Of a stretch of 48,697 bases of DNA, positions 33,349 through 43,883 are shown in pieces. The notes below the pieces were generated by a model that did no database searches, was not told the DNA's origin, and was given only the letters and a program-made list of their open reading frames with translations. A program made the position numbers and the translations under genes. The DNA is from Arthrobacter nitrophenolicus (GTDB lineage: Bacteria > Actinomycetota > Actinomycetes > Actinomycetales > Micrococcaceae), in the NCBI RefSeq assembly GCF_000332815.1, contig NZ_AOFD01000032.1, positions 1-48,697 of the forward strand. The letters are read 5' to 3'. Position 1 is the first letter of the stretch. Every line of letters begins with the position of its first letter.

Positions 33349-34133
33349 ATGGACCTGCTCAGCAGCATCCTTGTGTCCATCGCCGGCCTCTGGGCCGGCA
33401 CCATCAACGCGGTGGTGGGCTCCGGCACGCTGGTGACGTTCCCGGTGCTCATTGCCCTGGGCATCACACCGGTGGTCGCCTCCATGAGCAACGCCATGGG
33501 GCTGGTGGCCGGCGGTGCCGCGGGGGCCTTCGGATACCGGCGGGAACTCAAGGGCCGCGGCCGCCAGCTGCTGCGCCTGCTCCCGGCGTCGCTCCTGGGC
33601 GGCATCTCCGGTGCCTGGCTCCTCCTGCACCTGCCGGAGGAAGTCTTCCACTATGTGGCACCTGTGCTGCTGGTGGTGGCGCTGCTCATGGTGGTCTTCC
33701 AGCCCAGGCTCCAGGCGTGGGTCCGGAACCGCGAGGAAAACCCCGAACACGCGGTGCGCGACAAGCGGCACGGCGTGCTCCTGGTGGTGCTGGTCTACCT
33801 CGCCGGCGTCTACGGGGGCTACTTCGTGGCAGCACAGGGGATCCTGCTGGTCGGGATCCTGGGAGTCTTCCTGACCGGCACCATGCAGAACGCCAACGCC
33901 ATGAAGAACATCCTGGTGCTTGGCGTGAACCTGGTGGCTGCCGTATCCTACCTGCTGTTCGCCTTCGACCGGATCAACTGGCTGGTGGTACTGCTCATCG
34001 CGGTCAGTTCGAGCATCGGCGGCCTGCTGGGCGCAAGGTGGGCCGCCGGCTCTCGCCGACGGTGCTGCGTGCCGTGATCTTCGTGCTGGGGCTGGTGGCC
34101 CTGGGATTCATGACCGCCAATCTGCTGAAATAA
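33349..34133 (+). CDS. TauE/SafE sulfite exporter family protein with an apparent frameshift
   Basis: This is a membrane protein with about eight helices. The family motif lies near the start: GTINAVVGSGTLVTFPVLIALG (shown in parts: GTINAVVGSGTLVTFP). A second repeat begins VYGGYFVAAQGILLVGILG. The frame breaks at GLLGA: adding one A to AA at 34035-34036 gives KVGRRLSPTVLRAVIFVLGLVALG and a stop at 34133, 261 aa. Family members export sulfite or other small sulfur-containing anions. The loss has the same look as the other one-base losses here. Confidence 0.82.
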
Positions 34134-34140
34134 TCGCCCG

Positions 34141-34948
34141 GTGACAATCCACTATCTTGAGTCCGCGGACGATCCGCGCGTGTCCGACTACACCCGGCTC
34201 ACCGACGTCCACCTGCGCAAGCTCCGCGAGCCGGCGGAGGGCATGTACATCGCCGAATCCTCCGAGTGCTCCGCCGTGCCCTCGCAGCCGGCCACCAGCC
34301 CCGGTCGTTCTTCCTGGCCGAGAAATGGCTCGAAGACCTGCGGGACGTCCTTGACGAGCATCCCGACGTCCCGGCCTTCATCGGCAAGGCGGCGCTGCTC
34401 GAGGAAATCACCGGGTTCCACCTGCACCGGGGCGCATGGCAGCCATGCACCGTCCGGCCCCCGTCCCGCTGCCTGAACTCCTGGCCGGCGCCCGGCGGGT
34501 GGCCGTGCTGGAGGATATCGTGGACCACACCAACGTGGGCGCCATCTTCCGGTCCGCCGCCGCCCTGGACATCGACGCCGTCCTGGTCTCGCCGCGGTGC
34601 GGAGACCCGCTCTACCGCCGGAGTGTCCGGGTCAGCATGGGAACGGTGTTCCAGGTTCCCTGGGCCCGGCTGGATAGCTGGCCGCAGGATCTCCAGGTCC
34701 TCAAGGACCACGGCTTCGAGGTGGCAGCCCTGGAGCTCACGGCGGACGCGCAGGATGTGGACGTCGTCGCGGCACGGAACCCCGACAAACTCGCCCTGGT
34801 GCTCGGCACCGAAGGCGCCGGCATGAGCGCGGAGACGCTTGCCGCCGTCGACCTCGCCGTGAAGATCCCCATGCGGAACGGCGTGGACTCGCTCAATGTG
34901 GCGGCGGCGTCGGCCGTGGCGTTCTGGGAGCTGCGGGCACGGGCCTAG
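34141..34948 (+). CDS. TrmH/SpoU family RNA methyltransferase with two apparent frameshifts
   Basis: Protein MTIHYLESADDPRVSDY at the GTG 34141, changing frame at 34266 (one G missing, then VLRRALAAGHQPRSFFLAEKW) and at 34435 (one C missing, then MAAMHRPAPVPLPELLAGARR). Repaired length 269 aa. The C-terminal SPOUT fold is intact: NVGAIFRSAAALDIDAVLVS, LVLGTEGAGMS and IPMRNGVDSLNVAAASAVAF, which form the knot that binds S-adenosylmethionine. It should 2'-O-methylate a ribose of rRNA or tRNA. Two one-base losses in one short gene argue for sequencing error. It is 7 bases after the TauE/SafE gene. Confidence 0.82.
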
Positions 34949-35087
34949 CCGGTTCGTCAGCACCACCGGTGTCCGCTATGATTGATAGCTGGTTGTCCTG
35001 CTGATTCCGCTTCGGCGCAGCAGAACATTCCATCCCATTCATACCTGGCAGCTGGCAAAATCCAGCTGCGTGAACAAAGGTCCCATT

Positions 35088-35345
35088 ATGAAGTCTGATA
35101 TCCACCCGAAGTACGAAGCTGTTGTTTTCAACGACCTGGCTTCCGGCGTCAAGTTCCTGACCAAGTCCACCGTGTCTTCCTCGAAGACCATCGAGTGGGA
35201 AGACGGCAACACCTACCCGGTCATCGACGTCGAAATCTCCTCCGAGTCCCACCCGTTCTACACGGGCAAGCAGCGCATCATGGACTCTGCAGGCCGCGTC
35301 GAGCGCTTCAACGCTCGCTTCAAGGGCTTCGGCGGCAAGAAGTAA
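35088..35345 (+). CDS. rpmE2: 50S ribosomal protein L31 type B
   Basis: This 85-aa ribosomal protein starts [21 protein letters not shown] precedes the ATG at 35088. Segments [20 protein letters not shown] and [13 protein letters not shown] are those of L31. It lacks the zinc-binding cysteines of type A, so it is the type B form that substitutes under zinc limitation. An in-frame start at 35070 is possible but not supported by a ribosome-binding site. A strong terminator follows. Confidence 0.96.
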   Translation: MKSDIHPKYEAVVFNDLASGVKFLTKSTVSSSKTIEWEDGNTYPVIDVEISSESHPFYTGKQRIMDSAGRVERFNARFKGFGGKK

Positions 35346-35365
35346 TTCTTCCTCCAAGCTTCATC

Positions 35366-35399
35366 GGAAGGCCCGCACCGGCAACGGTGCGGGCCTTCC
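35366..35399 (+). terminator. Rho-independent type terminator after rpmE2
   Basis: GGAAGGCCCGCACCG at 35366-35380 pairs perfectly with 35385-35399 around GCAA, followed by TGCTTT. It begins 20 bases after the rpmE2 stop. Confidence 0.85.
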
Positions 35400-35440
35400 T
35401 GCTTTAACACCGTGGACCCATTTGCGGCAGGATGGACGAC

Positions 35441-36532
35441 ATGAGCCACCACCTCCTGCCGCACAATGAGTCCAGCAACCGCCTGCACGGCGAGTACAAG
35501 GTCCCGGGCGGGAAACTGGTGGTGGCGGACCTGTCCGTGACCGACGGGCACCTGGCGGACGTCTCCATCAGCGGCGACTTCTTCCTCGAACCGGACGAGG
35601 CCCTCCTGGACATCAACCGGGCACTGACCGGCCTGCCCGAATCCACGCCCGCCGCCGACCTAGCGGCGGCTATCACGGCAGCGCTTCCGGCGCACGCCGG
35701 CCTGTTCGGCTTCTCCGCCGACGCCGTGGCCGTCACGGTGCGCCGGGCACTGGCCAAGGCAACCTCGTGGACCGACCACCACTGGAACGTCATCCCGCCC
35801 GCGGTCCTGCCCACCGAAATCAACGTGGCACTGGACGAGGTCCTGACCGAAGAAGTCGGTGCCGGCCGGCGCAACCCCACCCTGCGGTTCTGGGACTGGC
35901 AGGAACCGTCCGTGGTCATCGGCAGCTTCCAGTCCGTCCGGAATGAGGTGGACCCCGCCGGCGTGGCAAAGCACGGCATCAGCGTGGTCCGCCGGATCAG
36001 CGGCGGGGGAGCGATGTTCATGGAGGCCGGCAACTGCATCACCTACTCGCTGTACCTGCCGCAGACCCTCGTTGACGGGCTCAGCTTCGCCGATTCCTAC
36101 CCCTTCCTGGACGCCTGGGTGATGGCAGCCCTGGAGAAGCTTGGCATCACGGCCTTCTACGTGCCGCTCAACGACATCGCCACGGACCAGGGGAAGATCG
36201 GCGGCGCTGCACAGAAACGGCTCGCCAACGGCGGCATGCTGCACCACGTCACCATGAGCTACGACATCGACGCGGACAAGATGGTGGAGGTCCTCCGGAT
36301 CGGCAAGGAGAAGCTCTCGGACAAGGGGACCCGCAGCGCCAAGAAGCGCGTGGACCCGCTCCGCCGGCAGACCGGCCTGGCCCGGACGGCGATCATCGAG
36401 GCCATGGCGGAGGTTTTTACCGGGCGGTACGGGGCCACAACCTCAGCCCTCACCGAGAGTGAACTGTCCCTGGCCCGTGAACGCGTGGCCATGAAGTTCG
36501 GTACTGAGGAATGGCTCCACCGGGTTCCCTAG
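35441..36532 (+). CDS. Lipoate-protein ligase family protein with N-terminal accessory domain
   Basis: This 363-aa protein starts at ATG 35441, 8 bases after CAGGA; ATG 35432 is an alternative. Residues 1 to about 120 (HGEYKVPGGKLVVADLSV, ISGDFFLEPDEALLDINRAL) look like the accessory domain that follows the catalytic domain in E. coli LplA. The catalytic domain (from about 125) has RFWDWQEPSVVIGSFQ, RRISGGGAMFMEAGN (substrate-binding loop) and the catalytic Lys in DQGKIGGAAQ (about 252). It should attach lipoate, or a relative such as octanoate, to 2-oxoacid dehydrogenase or glycine cleavage proteins. The domain order is reversed relative to E. coli LplA. Confidence 0.85.
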   Translation: MSHHLLPHNESSNRLHGEYKVPGGKLVVADLSVTDGHLADVSISGDFFLEPDEALLDINRALTGLPESTPAADLAAAITAALPAHAGLFGFSADAVAVTVRRALAKATSWTDHHWNVIPPAVLPTEINVALDEVLTEEVGAGRRNPTLRFWDWQEPSVVIGSFQSVRNEVDPAGVAKHGISVVRRISGGGAMFMEAGNCITYSLYLPQTLVDGLSFADSYPFLDAWVMAALEKLGITAFYVPLNDIATDQGKIGGAAQKRLANGGMLHHVTMSYDIDADKMVEVLRIGKEKLSDKGTRSAKKRVDPLRRQTGLARTAIIEAMAEVFTGRYGATTSALTESELSLARERVAMKFGTEEWLHRVP

Positions 36533-36622
36533 CACCGCACCCCGCGCTGACCGCCGGGATGGGCGCGCAGGGACTGCCCGTGCGCAGCGAGCCGGGTGGT
36601 CGCTGCGCACGGCGGCACAAGG

Positions 36623-39256
36623 CTACGGCGCTGATGAAACCACGACGGCGTCCTGGGCCGTGAGTGCCCGCAGCAGGTGGCTGCGCTGCTCCACGATGAT
36701 GCGCCGCAGTGCGCGCGGGGCGTCGGCGGATGCTGCCAGCCAGTCATCGGTCCTGCGGAGTACAGGGTGGTCCGCAGGTGCCATGCCTTCCGCGAGGTCC
36801 TGGTTCAGGGGGAACAGCCCGCGGACAATCCTGCTGGCGATTTCGATGCTCCGCCCGTCCCACACGTCCCGCAGGCACTCAAAGTAGGGTTCCACGTACG
36901 GATCCAGGAGGCCGGCCGGGGCAGTGGTGAAGCCGCTGATGGTGGCGCTGAGCTGCTGGTTGGAGAGTGCAGTGCCGTGGACGGCTTCCTGCCACGCGGC
37001 GGCCTTGACGGCGGGGTCCGGCCGCGCCGCAACGGCTGTGGCATGGCCGGCGCGCCCGGATGCGGTGGTGTCGCGCGCCAGTTCGGCATCGAGTTCGGCA
37101 AGGGTTGCCTGGCCGTTCGCGGCGAGTGCGTGCCAGAGATGCCAGCGGCGTTCGGCGTCCACCGCCAGCCCCTCGAGGGGTGCCGTACCGTCCAGCAGTC
37201 CGCGCAGGCGCGGGAGCAGGGCGGGCTCGTGCCTGCTGAGCGTGCCCAGCGTCCTGGCCCACGCCAGCTGGTGGTCGGACCCGGGGGCGGCACGGTCCAG
37301 CTCGGCAGCGACGGCCGCCAGGAACGAGGACCGTACACCGTCCCGTCCGGCAGCCGGGGTGTAGCGTTCGACGGCGGTGCAGGCGTTCTCGAGGATGTTC
37401 AGCAGGACGCCGATGCCGGTTTCCGCCGGGCCGAACGCCGCCACCGCGTCGACGTAGCGTGCGGCCGGGTTTTCCCCGTCCCGGGCCGAGTTCCACAGCG
37501 CCGTCCAGCACAGGGCCCGCGCCATGGGGTCGATGATCCTGTCCAGTGACGCCAGGACAGTGTCCAGGGAGACCGGATCAAGCCGGACCTTGGCGTAGGT
37601 CAGGTCGTCGTCGTTGAGGAGCAGTAGCGCTGGCCGCGGCTTGCCCGCCAGGTCCGGAACGGGCGTGGCGGAGCCGTCGACGTCGGTTTCCACACTTCCG
37701 GTGCGGACCAGGGCGCCGGAGGCGTCGAAATCGTACAGGCCCACCCGGAGCCGGTGCGGCCTGGGCTTGTCCCGTCCCGTGACCGGGTCCGCGGCCTCCT
37801 GGACGATCGCCACACTGCCGATGGCGCCGTCGTCCGTTGCGTCCGGCGTGACCTCCAGGGCGAGGGTGGAGATGCCCGCGGTCTGGAGCCACTTCCGTGC
37901 CCAGCCGGACAGGTCCCGGCCGGAGGCGGCGCTGAGTGCCGCCAGGAGGTCCGCCAGGGTGGTGTTGGAGTACGCATGCTTGCGGAAGTACTCCCGCGAG
38001 CCTGCGATGAAAGCGTCAAAGCCCACATACGCCACCAGCTGTTTGAGCACCGAGGCGCCCTTGGCGTAGGTGATGCCGTCGAAATTCTGCTTGGCCGCTT
38101 CAAGGTCGGGGATGTCCGCCACGATGGGGTGCGTGGTGGGCAGCTGGTCCTGGACGTACGCCCACGCCTTCCGCTTGTTGGCAAAGCTCACCCACGCGGA
38201 GTCCCAGCCGGTGGCCCGGTCAACGCCCAGGGTGCCCATGTAGTCGGCGAAGGATTCCTTGAGCCAGAGGTCATCCCACCACTGCATGGTCACCAGGTCG
38301 CCGAACCACATATGCGCCATCTCGTGCAGAAGGGTGTTGGCACGTCCCTGGTACTGGGCGTCGGTGGCGCGGGAGGTGAACACGTAGCTGTCGGTGAAGG
38401 TGACCAGGCCGGGGTTTTCCATGGCGCCCAGGTTGTACTCCGGCACGAACGCCTGGTCGTACTTGCCCCACGGGTAGGGGTAGGCGAAGAGCCGGTTGAA
38501 GAAGTCCAGCCCGTTCCTGGTCACCCGGAACAGCTCCTCCGCATCGAAAGAGTCCGCCATGGACGCCCGGCAGTACAGGGCCAGCGGGATGTCCAGGGAG
38601 GTCCCGTCGTCGAGCGTTGCCTGCCAGCGGTCCTCGGCCTTGAAGTAGGGGCCGGCCAGCACGGTGGTGATGTACGTGGACATGGGCTCCGTGGTGGCGA
38701 AGTCCCAGCGGGCGGTAGCGGGGTCGCTGGTGAGCAGCGTGCGGGCCGTTTCCACCCCGTTGGATGCCACATGCCAGTCCGCCGGCGCCATGACGTGGAA
38801 GGTGAAGGTGGCCTTGAGGTCGGGCTGCTCGAAGTTCGCGAAGACCCGCCTGGCGTCGGCCGGTTCGTACTGCGTGTACAGGTAGCACTGGCCGTCAGCG
38901 GGATCCACGAAGCGGTGCATCCCCTCGCCGGAGCGGCTGTACAGGGCGGTGCCCGTGACGGTGACCTGGTTCTCGAGCTGCAGGTTGTCCAGCCGGATCC
39001 GCGCCCCGTCCACCACGTCCTCCACCCGCAGGCCCTTGCCGTTGAGGAACACGCTGTGCACCCCGCCGCCGATGAAGTCCAGGAAGGTTGATGTGCCGGC
39101 CTCGGCGGCGGAGAAGGTGATGACGCTCCGGCTGGTGTAGCCGGGGACGTCCGGATCCGCTGCCTGCCGCACGTCCAGCGAGACGTCGTAGCTGGTGGTG
39201 GTGATCAGGGCTGACCGTTCGGCAGCCTCGTCGCGCTGCAGATTCTGATTCGACAC
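36623..39256 (-). CDS. pepN: Aminopeptidase N (M1 family)
   Basis: This 877-aa zinc aminopeptidase removes N-terminal residues from peptides in the cytoplasm. The substrate motif is GAMENPG (about residue 281) and the zinc site is HEMAHMWFGDLVTMQWWDD followed by KESFADY, i.e. HExxH-x18-E (about 309-332). The C-terminal helical ERAP1-like domain is complete to the end. The start MSNQNLQRDEAAER at 39256 has a normal family N-terminus. No frameshift in 2.6 kb. The 90 bases between this gene and the lipoate ligase gene hold no further gene. Confidence 0.95.
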   Translation of the reverse strand: MSNQNLQRDEAAERSALITTTSYDVSLDVRQAADPDVPGYTSRSVITFSAAEAGTSTFLDFIGGGVHSVFLNGKGLRVEDVVDGARIRLDNLQLENQVTVTGTALYSRSGEGMHRFVDPADGQCYLYTQYEPADARRVFANFEQPDLKATFTFHVMAPADWHVASNGVETARTLLTSDPATARWDFATTEPMSTYITTVLAGPYFKAEDRWQATLDDGTSLDIPLALYCRASMADSFDAEELFRVTRNGLDFFNRLFAYPYPWGKYDQAFVPEYNLGAMENPGLVTFTDSYVFTSRATDAQYQGRANTLLHEMAHMWFGDLVTMQWWDDLWLKESFADYMGTLGVDRATGWDSAWVSFANKRKAWAYVQDQLPTTHPIVADIPDLEAAKQNFDGITYAKGASVLKQLVAYVGFDAFIAGSREYFRKHAYSNTTLADLLAALSAASGRDLSGWARKWLQTAGISTLALEVTPDATDDGAIGSVAIVQEAADPVTGRDKPRPHRLRVGLYDFDASGALVRTGSVETDVDGSATPVPDLAGKPRPALLLLNDDDLTYAKVRLDPVSLDTVLASLDRIIDPMARALCWTALWNSARDGENPAARYVDAVAAFGPAETGIGVLLNILENACTAVERYTPAAGRDGVRSSFLAAVAAELDRAAPGSDHQLAWARTLGTLSRHEPALLPRLRGLLDGTAPLEGLAVDAERRWHLWHALAANGQATLAELDAELARDTTASGRAGHATAVAARPDPAVKAAAWQEAVHGTALSNQQLSATISGFTTAPAGLLDPYVEPYFECLRDVWDGRSIEIASRIVRGLFPLNQDLAEGMAPADHPVLRRTDDWLAASADAPRALRRIIVEQRSHLLRALTAQDAVVVSSAP

Positions 39257-39288
39257 CCAGCTATCTAATCACGGTGCCGGCGCGGGGA

Positions 39289-40306
39289 TCAGCGGGCGAT
39301 CAGCAGGGCGGCGGCGAGTCCCAGGGCGGCAATCAGGAGCCAGGACGCAAGGGCCGCCAGCAGGGCACGCCCGCCGGTCAGGAGCAGGGTGCGGATCCGC
39401 ACGGCCGAGCCCAGTCCGAACAGCGCCGCGCCCAGCAGGACGTCCTGCAGCACCGCCCCCGCTTCCAGCCATTCTCCGGACACCCAGCCGGTGGACCGGA
39501 GTCCCGCCATCGCCACGAAGCCGAGCACGAACAGCGGCACCACGGGCGGAAGCTTCGGGTCCGCCCCGTCGCTGTCCGGGCGGACCGCGAGACGCTGGTG
39601 CGTGCCGGCCATGGCGGCCACCGGTGCCAGCAGCAGGACCCGCGTGAGCTTGACGACGACGGCGATGCCCAGCGCCGCCGTACCTGCGGTTTGCGCCGTG
39701 GCCACCACCTGGCCGACGTCGTGCACGGATGCGCCGGTCCAGGCGCCGAAGACGGGCGCGGTGAGCTGGAGCGGATGCACCAGCAGGGGCAGGACGCCGA
39801 TGGCGAGCGTCCCGCACAGCGTTACCAGGGCCACCGGCAGGACCGTGTCCACGTGCCGGATGCGCCGCACGGCGGCGATGGCGCCGATGGCTGAGGCGCC
39901 GCAGATCGAGAACCCGGTGGCCACCAGGAGGGCCGTCACCGGGGGCAGCCGGAAGAGCCGGGAAATCAGGTACGTGCCGCCGAAGCTTGCCGCCACCACC
40001 CCGGTGATCAGGACCAGCGAAAGCCAGCCCAGCCCCAGGACATCCATGACGCTGACCTTCAGCCCCAGCAGCACGATCCCGCCGCGCATCAGGTGCTTGC
40101 CGGCGAAGTCGAGGCCGGGCCTGGCCCGCCCGGCAGTCCACACGCCCGCCAGTGGCAGGTTCGCCGCCAGGACCCCCAGCACCACGGCCATGGTCATCGC
40201 CGGCAGGGCCGGAACCACGGCGTGGACCAGGAATGCGGCCACCAGGCCACCGCGGCGGTGGCCAGTCCGGGAAGCAGCCGGCCAGCGCGGCGGGGCTGTC
40301 CCTCAC
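39289..40306 (-). CDS. YeiH family putative sulfate exporter with two apparent frameshifts
   Basis: About ten membrane helices. Family features: the KHLMRGGIVLLGLKVS block, ATGFSICGASAIGAIAAV and TGASVHDVGQVVATA. The open frame begins only at GTG 40242, yet the family needs about 20 more N-terminal residues. Adding one base at 40245-40246 and one at 40278-40279 restores a start at GTG 40306 (MRDSPAALAG) followed by LLPGLATAAVALVAAFLVHAV, a proper first helix; total 339 aa. Both sites are runs short by one. The substrate is unproved; sulfate export is the family label. Divergent from the ATP-grasp operon. Confidence 0.78.
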
Positions 40307-40413
40307 CGGACGCTGGATGGCTTCTGCTGACTGGCACCTCCCTACTGTGCCGGATGCGGCGCGGAATCAGCGAACCGGCGGCCCCGGCCAACACGCCAAT
40401 TGAGGGCCGGTTT

Positions 40414-42005
40414 ATGAGTTCGAAACAAAAAGATGGTTGGCTATTGGGCATGCCAGACCTATTCCAGGACTACTCCGAGGCCGCAGCCCGGACCGGAGCC
40501 TACGATGAGATGTTCGCCCCAGGCCAGCAGGCACGGGACTCGTACGGGCAGGTGGCAGAGGCACTCCGCAAGCTCTCCCTGCTGACGTCAGTGCCCGCGC
40601 CGACTCGATGGCCCGCACCTTCCTGGACCGTGGCGTCACCTTCGACTTCGCGGGGGAGGAGCGCCCCTTCCCGCTGGACATCGTGCCGCGGGTCATCCCC
40701 GCCGCCGAGTGGGATGTCCTGGAACGCGGCGTCGCGCAGCGCGTGCGCGCGCTGGAGGCGTTCCTTAACGACGTGTACGACAAAATGACCGTGGTGTCCG
40801 ACGGCGTGATCCCCCGCCAGCTGGTGACCACCAGCGCGCACTTCCACCGGCAGGTCCACGGCTTCGAGCCCGCAGGCGGCGTCCGCGTGCACATCTCGGG
40901 CATCGACGTAGTGCGTGACGCTGCCGGGACGTTCCGGGTCCTGGAGGACAACGTGCGCGTCCCGTCGGGTGTCAGCTACGTCCTGGAAAACCGCCGCGCC
41001 ATGGCCAAGGGCCTGCCCGAAGCGTTCGGCCAGCAGCTCATCCGCCCGGTGGAGGAGTACCCCCGCCGGCTCCTGTCCGCCCTGCGCAAGACCGCACCGG
41101 CCGGCGTCGACGACCCCACCGTGGTAGTCCTGACCCCCGGTGTGTTCAACAGCGCCTACTTTGAGCACACGCTGCTCGCGGGCCTGATGGGCGTGGAGCT
41201 GGTGGAGGGCCGTGACCTGATCTGCCGCGGAAACCGCGTGTACATGCGCACTACCGCCGGTGAGCAGCGCGTGGACGTCATCTACAAGCGGATCGACGAC
41301 GACTTCCTGGACCCCCTGCAGTTCCGCGCCGATTCCATGCTCGGCTGCCCGGGCCTGGTCAACGCCGCCCGCGCCGGCGGGGTCACCATCGCCAACGCCG
41401 TGGGCAACGGCGTCGCGGACGACAAACTGGTCTACAGTTACGTTCCTGACCTGATCCGCTACTACCTCGGCGAGGAGCCCATCATCGCGAACGTGGACAC
41501 GTTCCGCCTCGAGGAGAAGGAAGCCCGGGAGTACACCCTGGACAACCTGGCCGAGCTGGTGGTCAAGCCGGTGGACGGCTCCGGCGGCAAGGGCCTGGTG
41601 ATCGGCCCGGACGCCTCCAAGGACGAGCTGGACGCGCTCCGCCAGCGGATCATCAGTGATCCCCGCGGCTGGATCGCCCAGCCGGTGCTCCAGCTCTCCA
41701 CCGTGCCCACCCTCAGCGGCGACAAGTTCGGTCCCCGCCACGTGGACCTGCGCCCCTTCGCGGTGAACGACGGCGACAACGTCTGGGTGCTGCCCGGCGG
41801 CCTGACCCGTGTGGCGCTGAAGGAAGGGTCGCTGATCGTGAATTCCAGCCAGGGCGGCGGCTCCAAGGACACCTGGGTCCTCGCCGATTCGCCGCAGATG
41901 CCCGTGGAAACCGTTCCCCGGCCCTCCATCTCGGTGCGCGAGCGGGTCTCCGTCTGGCCGGTGGAGAGCAACTGGCGCGACCGCCAGTCGGAGCAGCAGC
42001 AGTGA
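40414..42005 (+). CDS. Circularly permuted ATP-grasp type 2 protein with an apparent frameshift
   Basis: This 530-aa protein (repaired) starts MSSKQKDGWLLG at 40414 after GAGGGCCGG. The frame breaks after LRKLSL; adding one G at 40581 continues as ADVSARADSMARTFLD. Typical segments are RPFPLDIVPRVI, HISGIDVVRD, RVLEDNVRVPSGVSYVLENR and VDGSGGKGLVIG with the ATP-binding Lys. The family (circularly permuted ATP-grasp, with an alpha-E partner) is predicted to form peptide-like bonds. It is the first gene of a three-gene operon, and the alpha-E gene begins 60 bases after its stop. Confidence 0.85.
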
Positions 42006-42065
42006 GCCGGGATACAGCCCGGCAGAAGTCTTTTCCCTTTTCGGGCCCGCAGGAGGTAGCCGCGA

Positions 42066-42992
42066 ATGCTTAGCCGAATTGCCGAATCCCTGTTCTGGAT
42101 CGGCCGCTACGTGGAGCGGGCGGACGGCACCGCACGCATCCTGGACGTCCACCTGGAGCGGCTGAACCACCTGCCCATGGAAGAACGCAAGAGCGTGGCC
42201 CAGGAACTCCTGGCCGTCATGGGCGCCCGCCCGCAGAACGAGGACTTCGGGCTGCCGGAACTGCTGCACGCCCTTGCCTATGACAAGACCAGTGCCACGT
42301 CCATCGCCGGCTCCCTCGGCGCTGCCCGCGAGAACGCACGGCGTGCCCGCGAAACAGTGTCCTCCGGTCTCTGGGAGAGCCTGAACACCACCTATTACGG
42401 GCTGAGCCAGCACCGCAAGGACGTGGTGGGCACCTACCGGTTCTGCAACTGGACGCTGGAACGTACAGCCATGGTCAGCGGCCTGGCGGATACCACGGTG
42501 AGCCATGACGAGAGCTGGCTGTTCCTGGTGCTGGGCCGCTCCCTGGAACGCGCGGACATGACCGCCCGCATGCTGTCCACCCGGGACGTGCTGTCCGCGG
42601 GCATGTCCTGGGTGAACATGCTCCGCTGCGCCGGCGCCTACGAGTCCTTCCTCCGGACCCGCCGGGCGGCCTTCGGCGACCAGCATGCGGCCGAGTTCCT
42701 CCTGCTGGACCGGCTGTTCCCGCGCTCCATCGTCTACGCCCTGCGCGACGCCGACGAATGCCTGGCCAAACTCGACCCCTCAGCACAGCGGGTGGGCTTC
42801 ATCAACGACGCCCGCCGGATCGTGGGCCAGGCCCGCACGTTCCTTGAGTTCCACCGCACCGACGACCTCATGTCCGAGCTGCCGGAACACATGGAGCGCG
42901 TGCAGAAGGCAGTGTCGCAGGCATCGGACGCCATTTCCCGTAAGTACTTCAATCAGGCGGATGAACTGGCCTGGGTGGGAGAAGTTTCATGA
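42066..42992 (+). CDS. Alpha-E domain protein
   Basis: This 308-aa, all-helical protein begins MLSRIAESLFWIGRYVERADGTARI (in parts: MLSRIAESLFWIGRYVERAD), the diagnostic alpha-E start. It also has RRARETVSSGLWE and FLVLGRSLERADMTARML. AGGAGGT precedes the ATG. Alpha-E proteins pair with the circularly permuted ATP-grasp enzyme; their function is not known experimentally to my knowledge. It overlaps the transglutaminase gene by 4 bases (ATGA). Confidence 0.92.
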   Translation: MLSRIAESLFWIGRYVERADGTARILDVHLERLNHLPMEERKSVAQELLAVMGARPQNEDFGLPELLHALAYDKTSATSIAGSLGAARENARRARETVSSGLWESLNTTYYGLSQHRKDVVGTYRFCNWTLERTAMVSGLADTTVSHDESWLFLVLGRSLERADMTARMLSTRDVLSAGMSWVNMLRCAGAYESFLRTRRAAFGDQHAAEFLLLDRLFPRSIVYALRDADECLAKLDPSAQRVGFINDARRIVGQARTFLEFHRTDDLMSELPEHMERVQKAVSQASDAISRKYFNQADELAWVGEVS

Positions 42993-43808
42993 CCCGGCTG
43001 AGCATCGCCCACAAGACGGCGTACAAGTACAACAAGCGCGTCACCCTGTCCTACAACGAGGCCAGGATGACGCCGCTGACGGACTCCCAGCAGGTGGTGC
43101 TGGAGTCGGTGGTGAAGGTCTCGCCGTCGCAGGCTGCCGTCAGCACCTACCGCGACTACTGGGGCACCCGGGTCACGGGCCTTCGACATGCAGATGCCGC
43201 ATGAGCACCTGGAGGTGGTCTCCAACATCACCGTCGAGGTCCACCGGGCCGAGAAGATCCCGTCCGAGGCGGACATCGTGGGCTGGGACGTCCTGGCGTC
43301 GCCGGACACGCTGAACACGTTCAGCGACTGGCTGCCGCAGTCCCGGCTCAGCGGCCCCGGCGAGGAGGTCCTGGGAATCATCCCGGAGGTGGTTGCCGGG
43401 AAGAACCCGCACGAGGCCGCCATGGCCATCTTCGCGTGGATGCGCGGCGAGATGACGTACATGTCCGGTTCCACCGGCGTCACCACCAACGCCGAAGAGG
43501 CGTGGGGCCAGCGCCAGGGCGTCTGCCAGGACCTGGCCCACCTTGCGATCGGTGCGCTGCGCAGCTGCGGCATTCCGGCCCGCTACGTCTCCGGCTACCT
43601 GCACCCGCGCTCTAGCGCCGGCATCGGGGAGACTGTCGCCGGACAGTCCCACGCCTGGCTGGAGTGGTGGGACGGCGAATGGCGGAGCTGGGACCCCACC
43701 AACCACAAGCCGGCGGGCGACTTCCACGTCACCGTGGCACGGGGGCGCGACTACCGTGACGTCTCCCCGCTCAAGGGCATCCTGTCCGGCGGCGGCGGTT
43801 CAGCCTGA
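42989..43808 (+). CDS. Transglutaminase-like protein with an apparent one-base insertion
   Basis: The N-terminal domain MTRLSIAHKTAYKYN is typical of the bacterial transglutaminase-like family. The frame breaks after DYWGTRVT: GGG at 43177-43179 is one base too long; with one base removed it reads on as FDMQMPHEHLEVVSN to the stop, 272 aa. The catalytic triad is clear: Cys in GQRQGVCQDLAHLAIGALR, His in GQSHAWLEWWDGEW and Asp in WDPTNHK. Third gene of the ATP-grasp/alpha-E/transglutaminase operon; it may cleave or form the peptide bond that the ATP-grasp enzyme handles. Confidence 0.85.
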
Positions 43809-43883
43809 GCGTGAGCGTGGAGATCACGCAGCTCGCCTGACCAGTCCCGGGTTTGGGCTCCGATTTCCGGGTTTATGGCCGCG

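Noticed and set aside
40500..42686. Antisense frame of 728 codons opposite the ATP-grasp and alpha-E genes
   Set aside because: Mirror of GC-rich coding on the plus strand; composition rich in His, Gly, Val and Gln and no motif.
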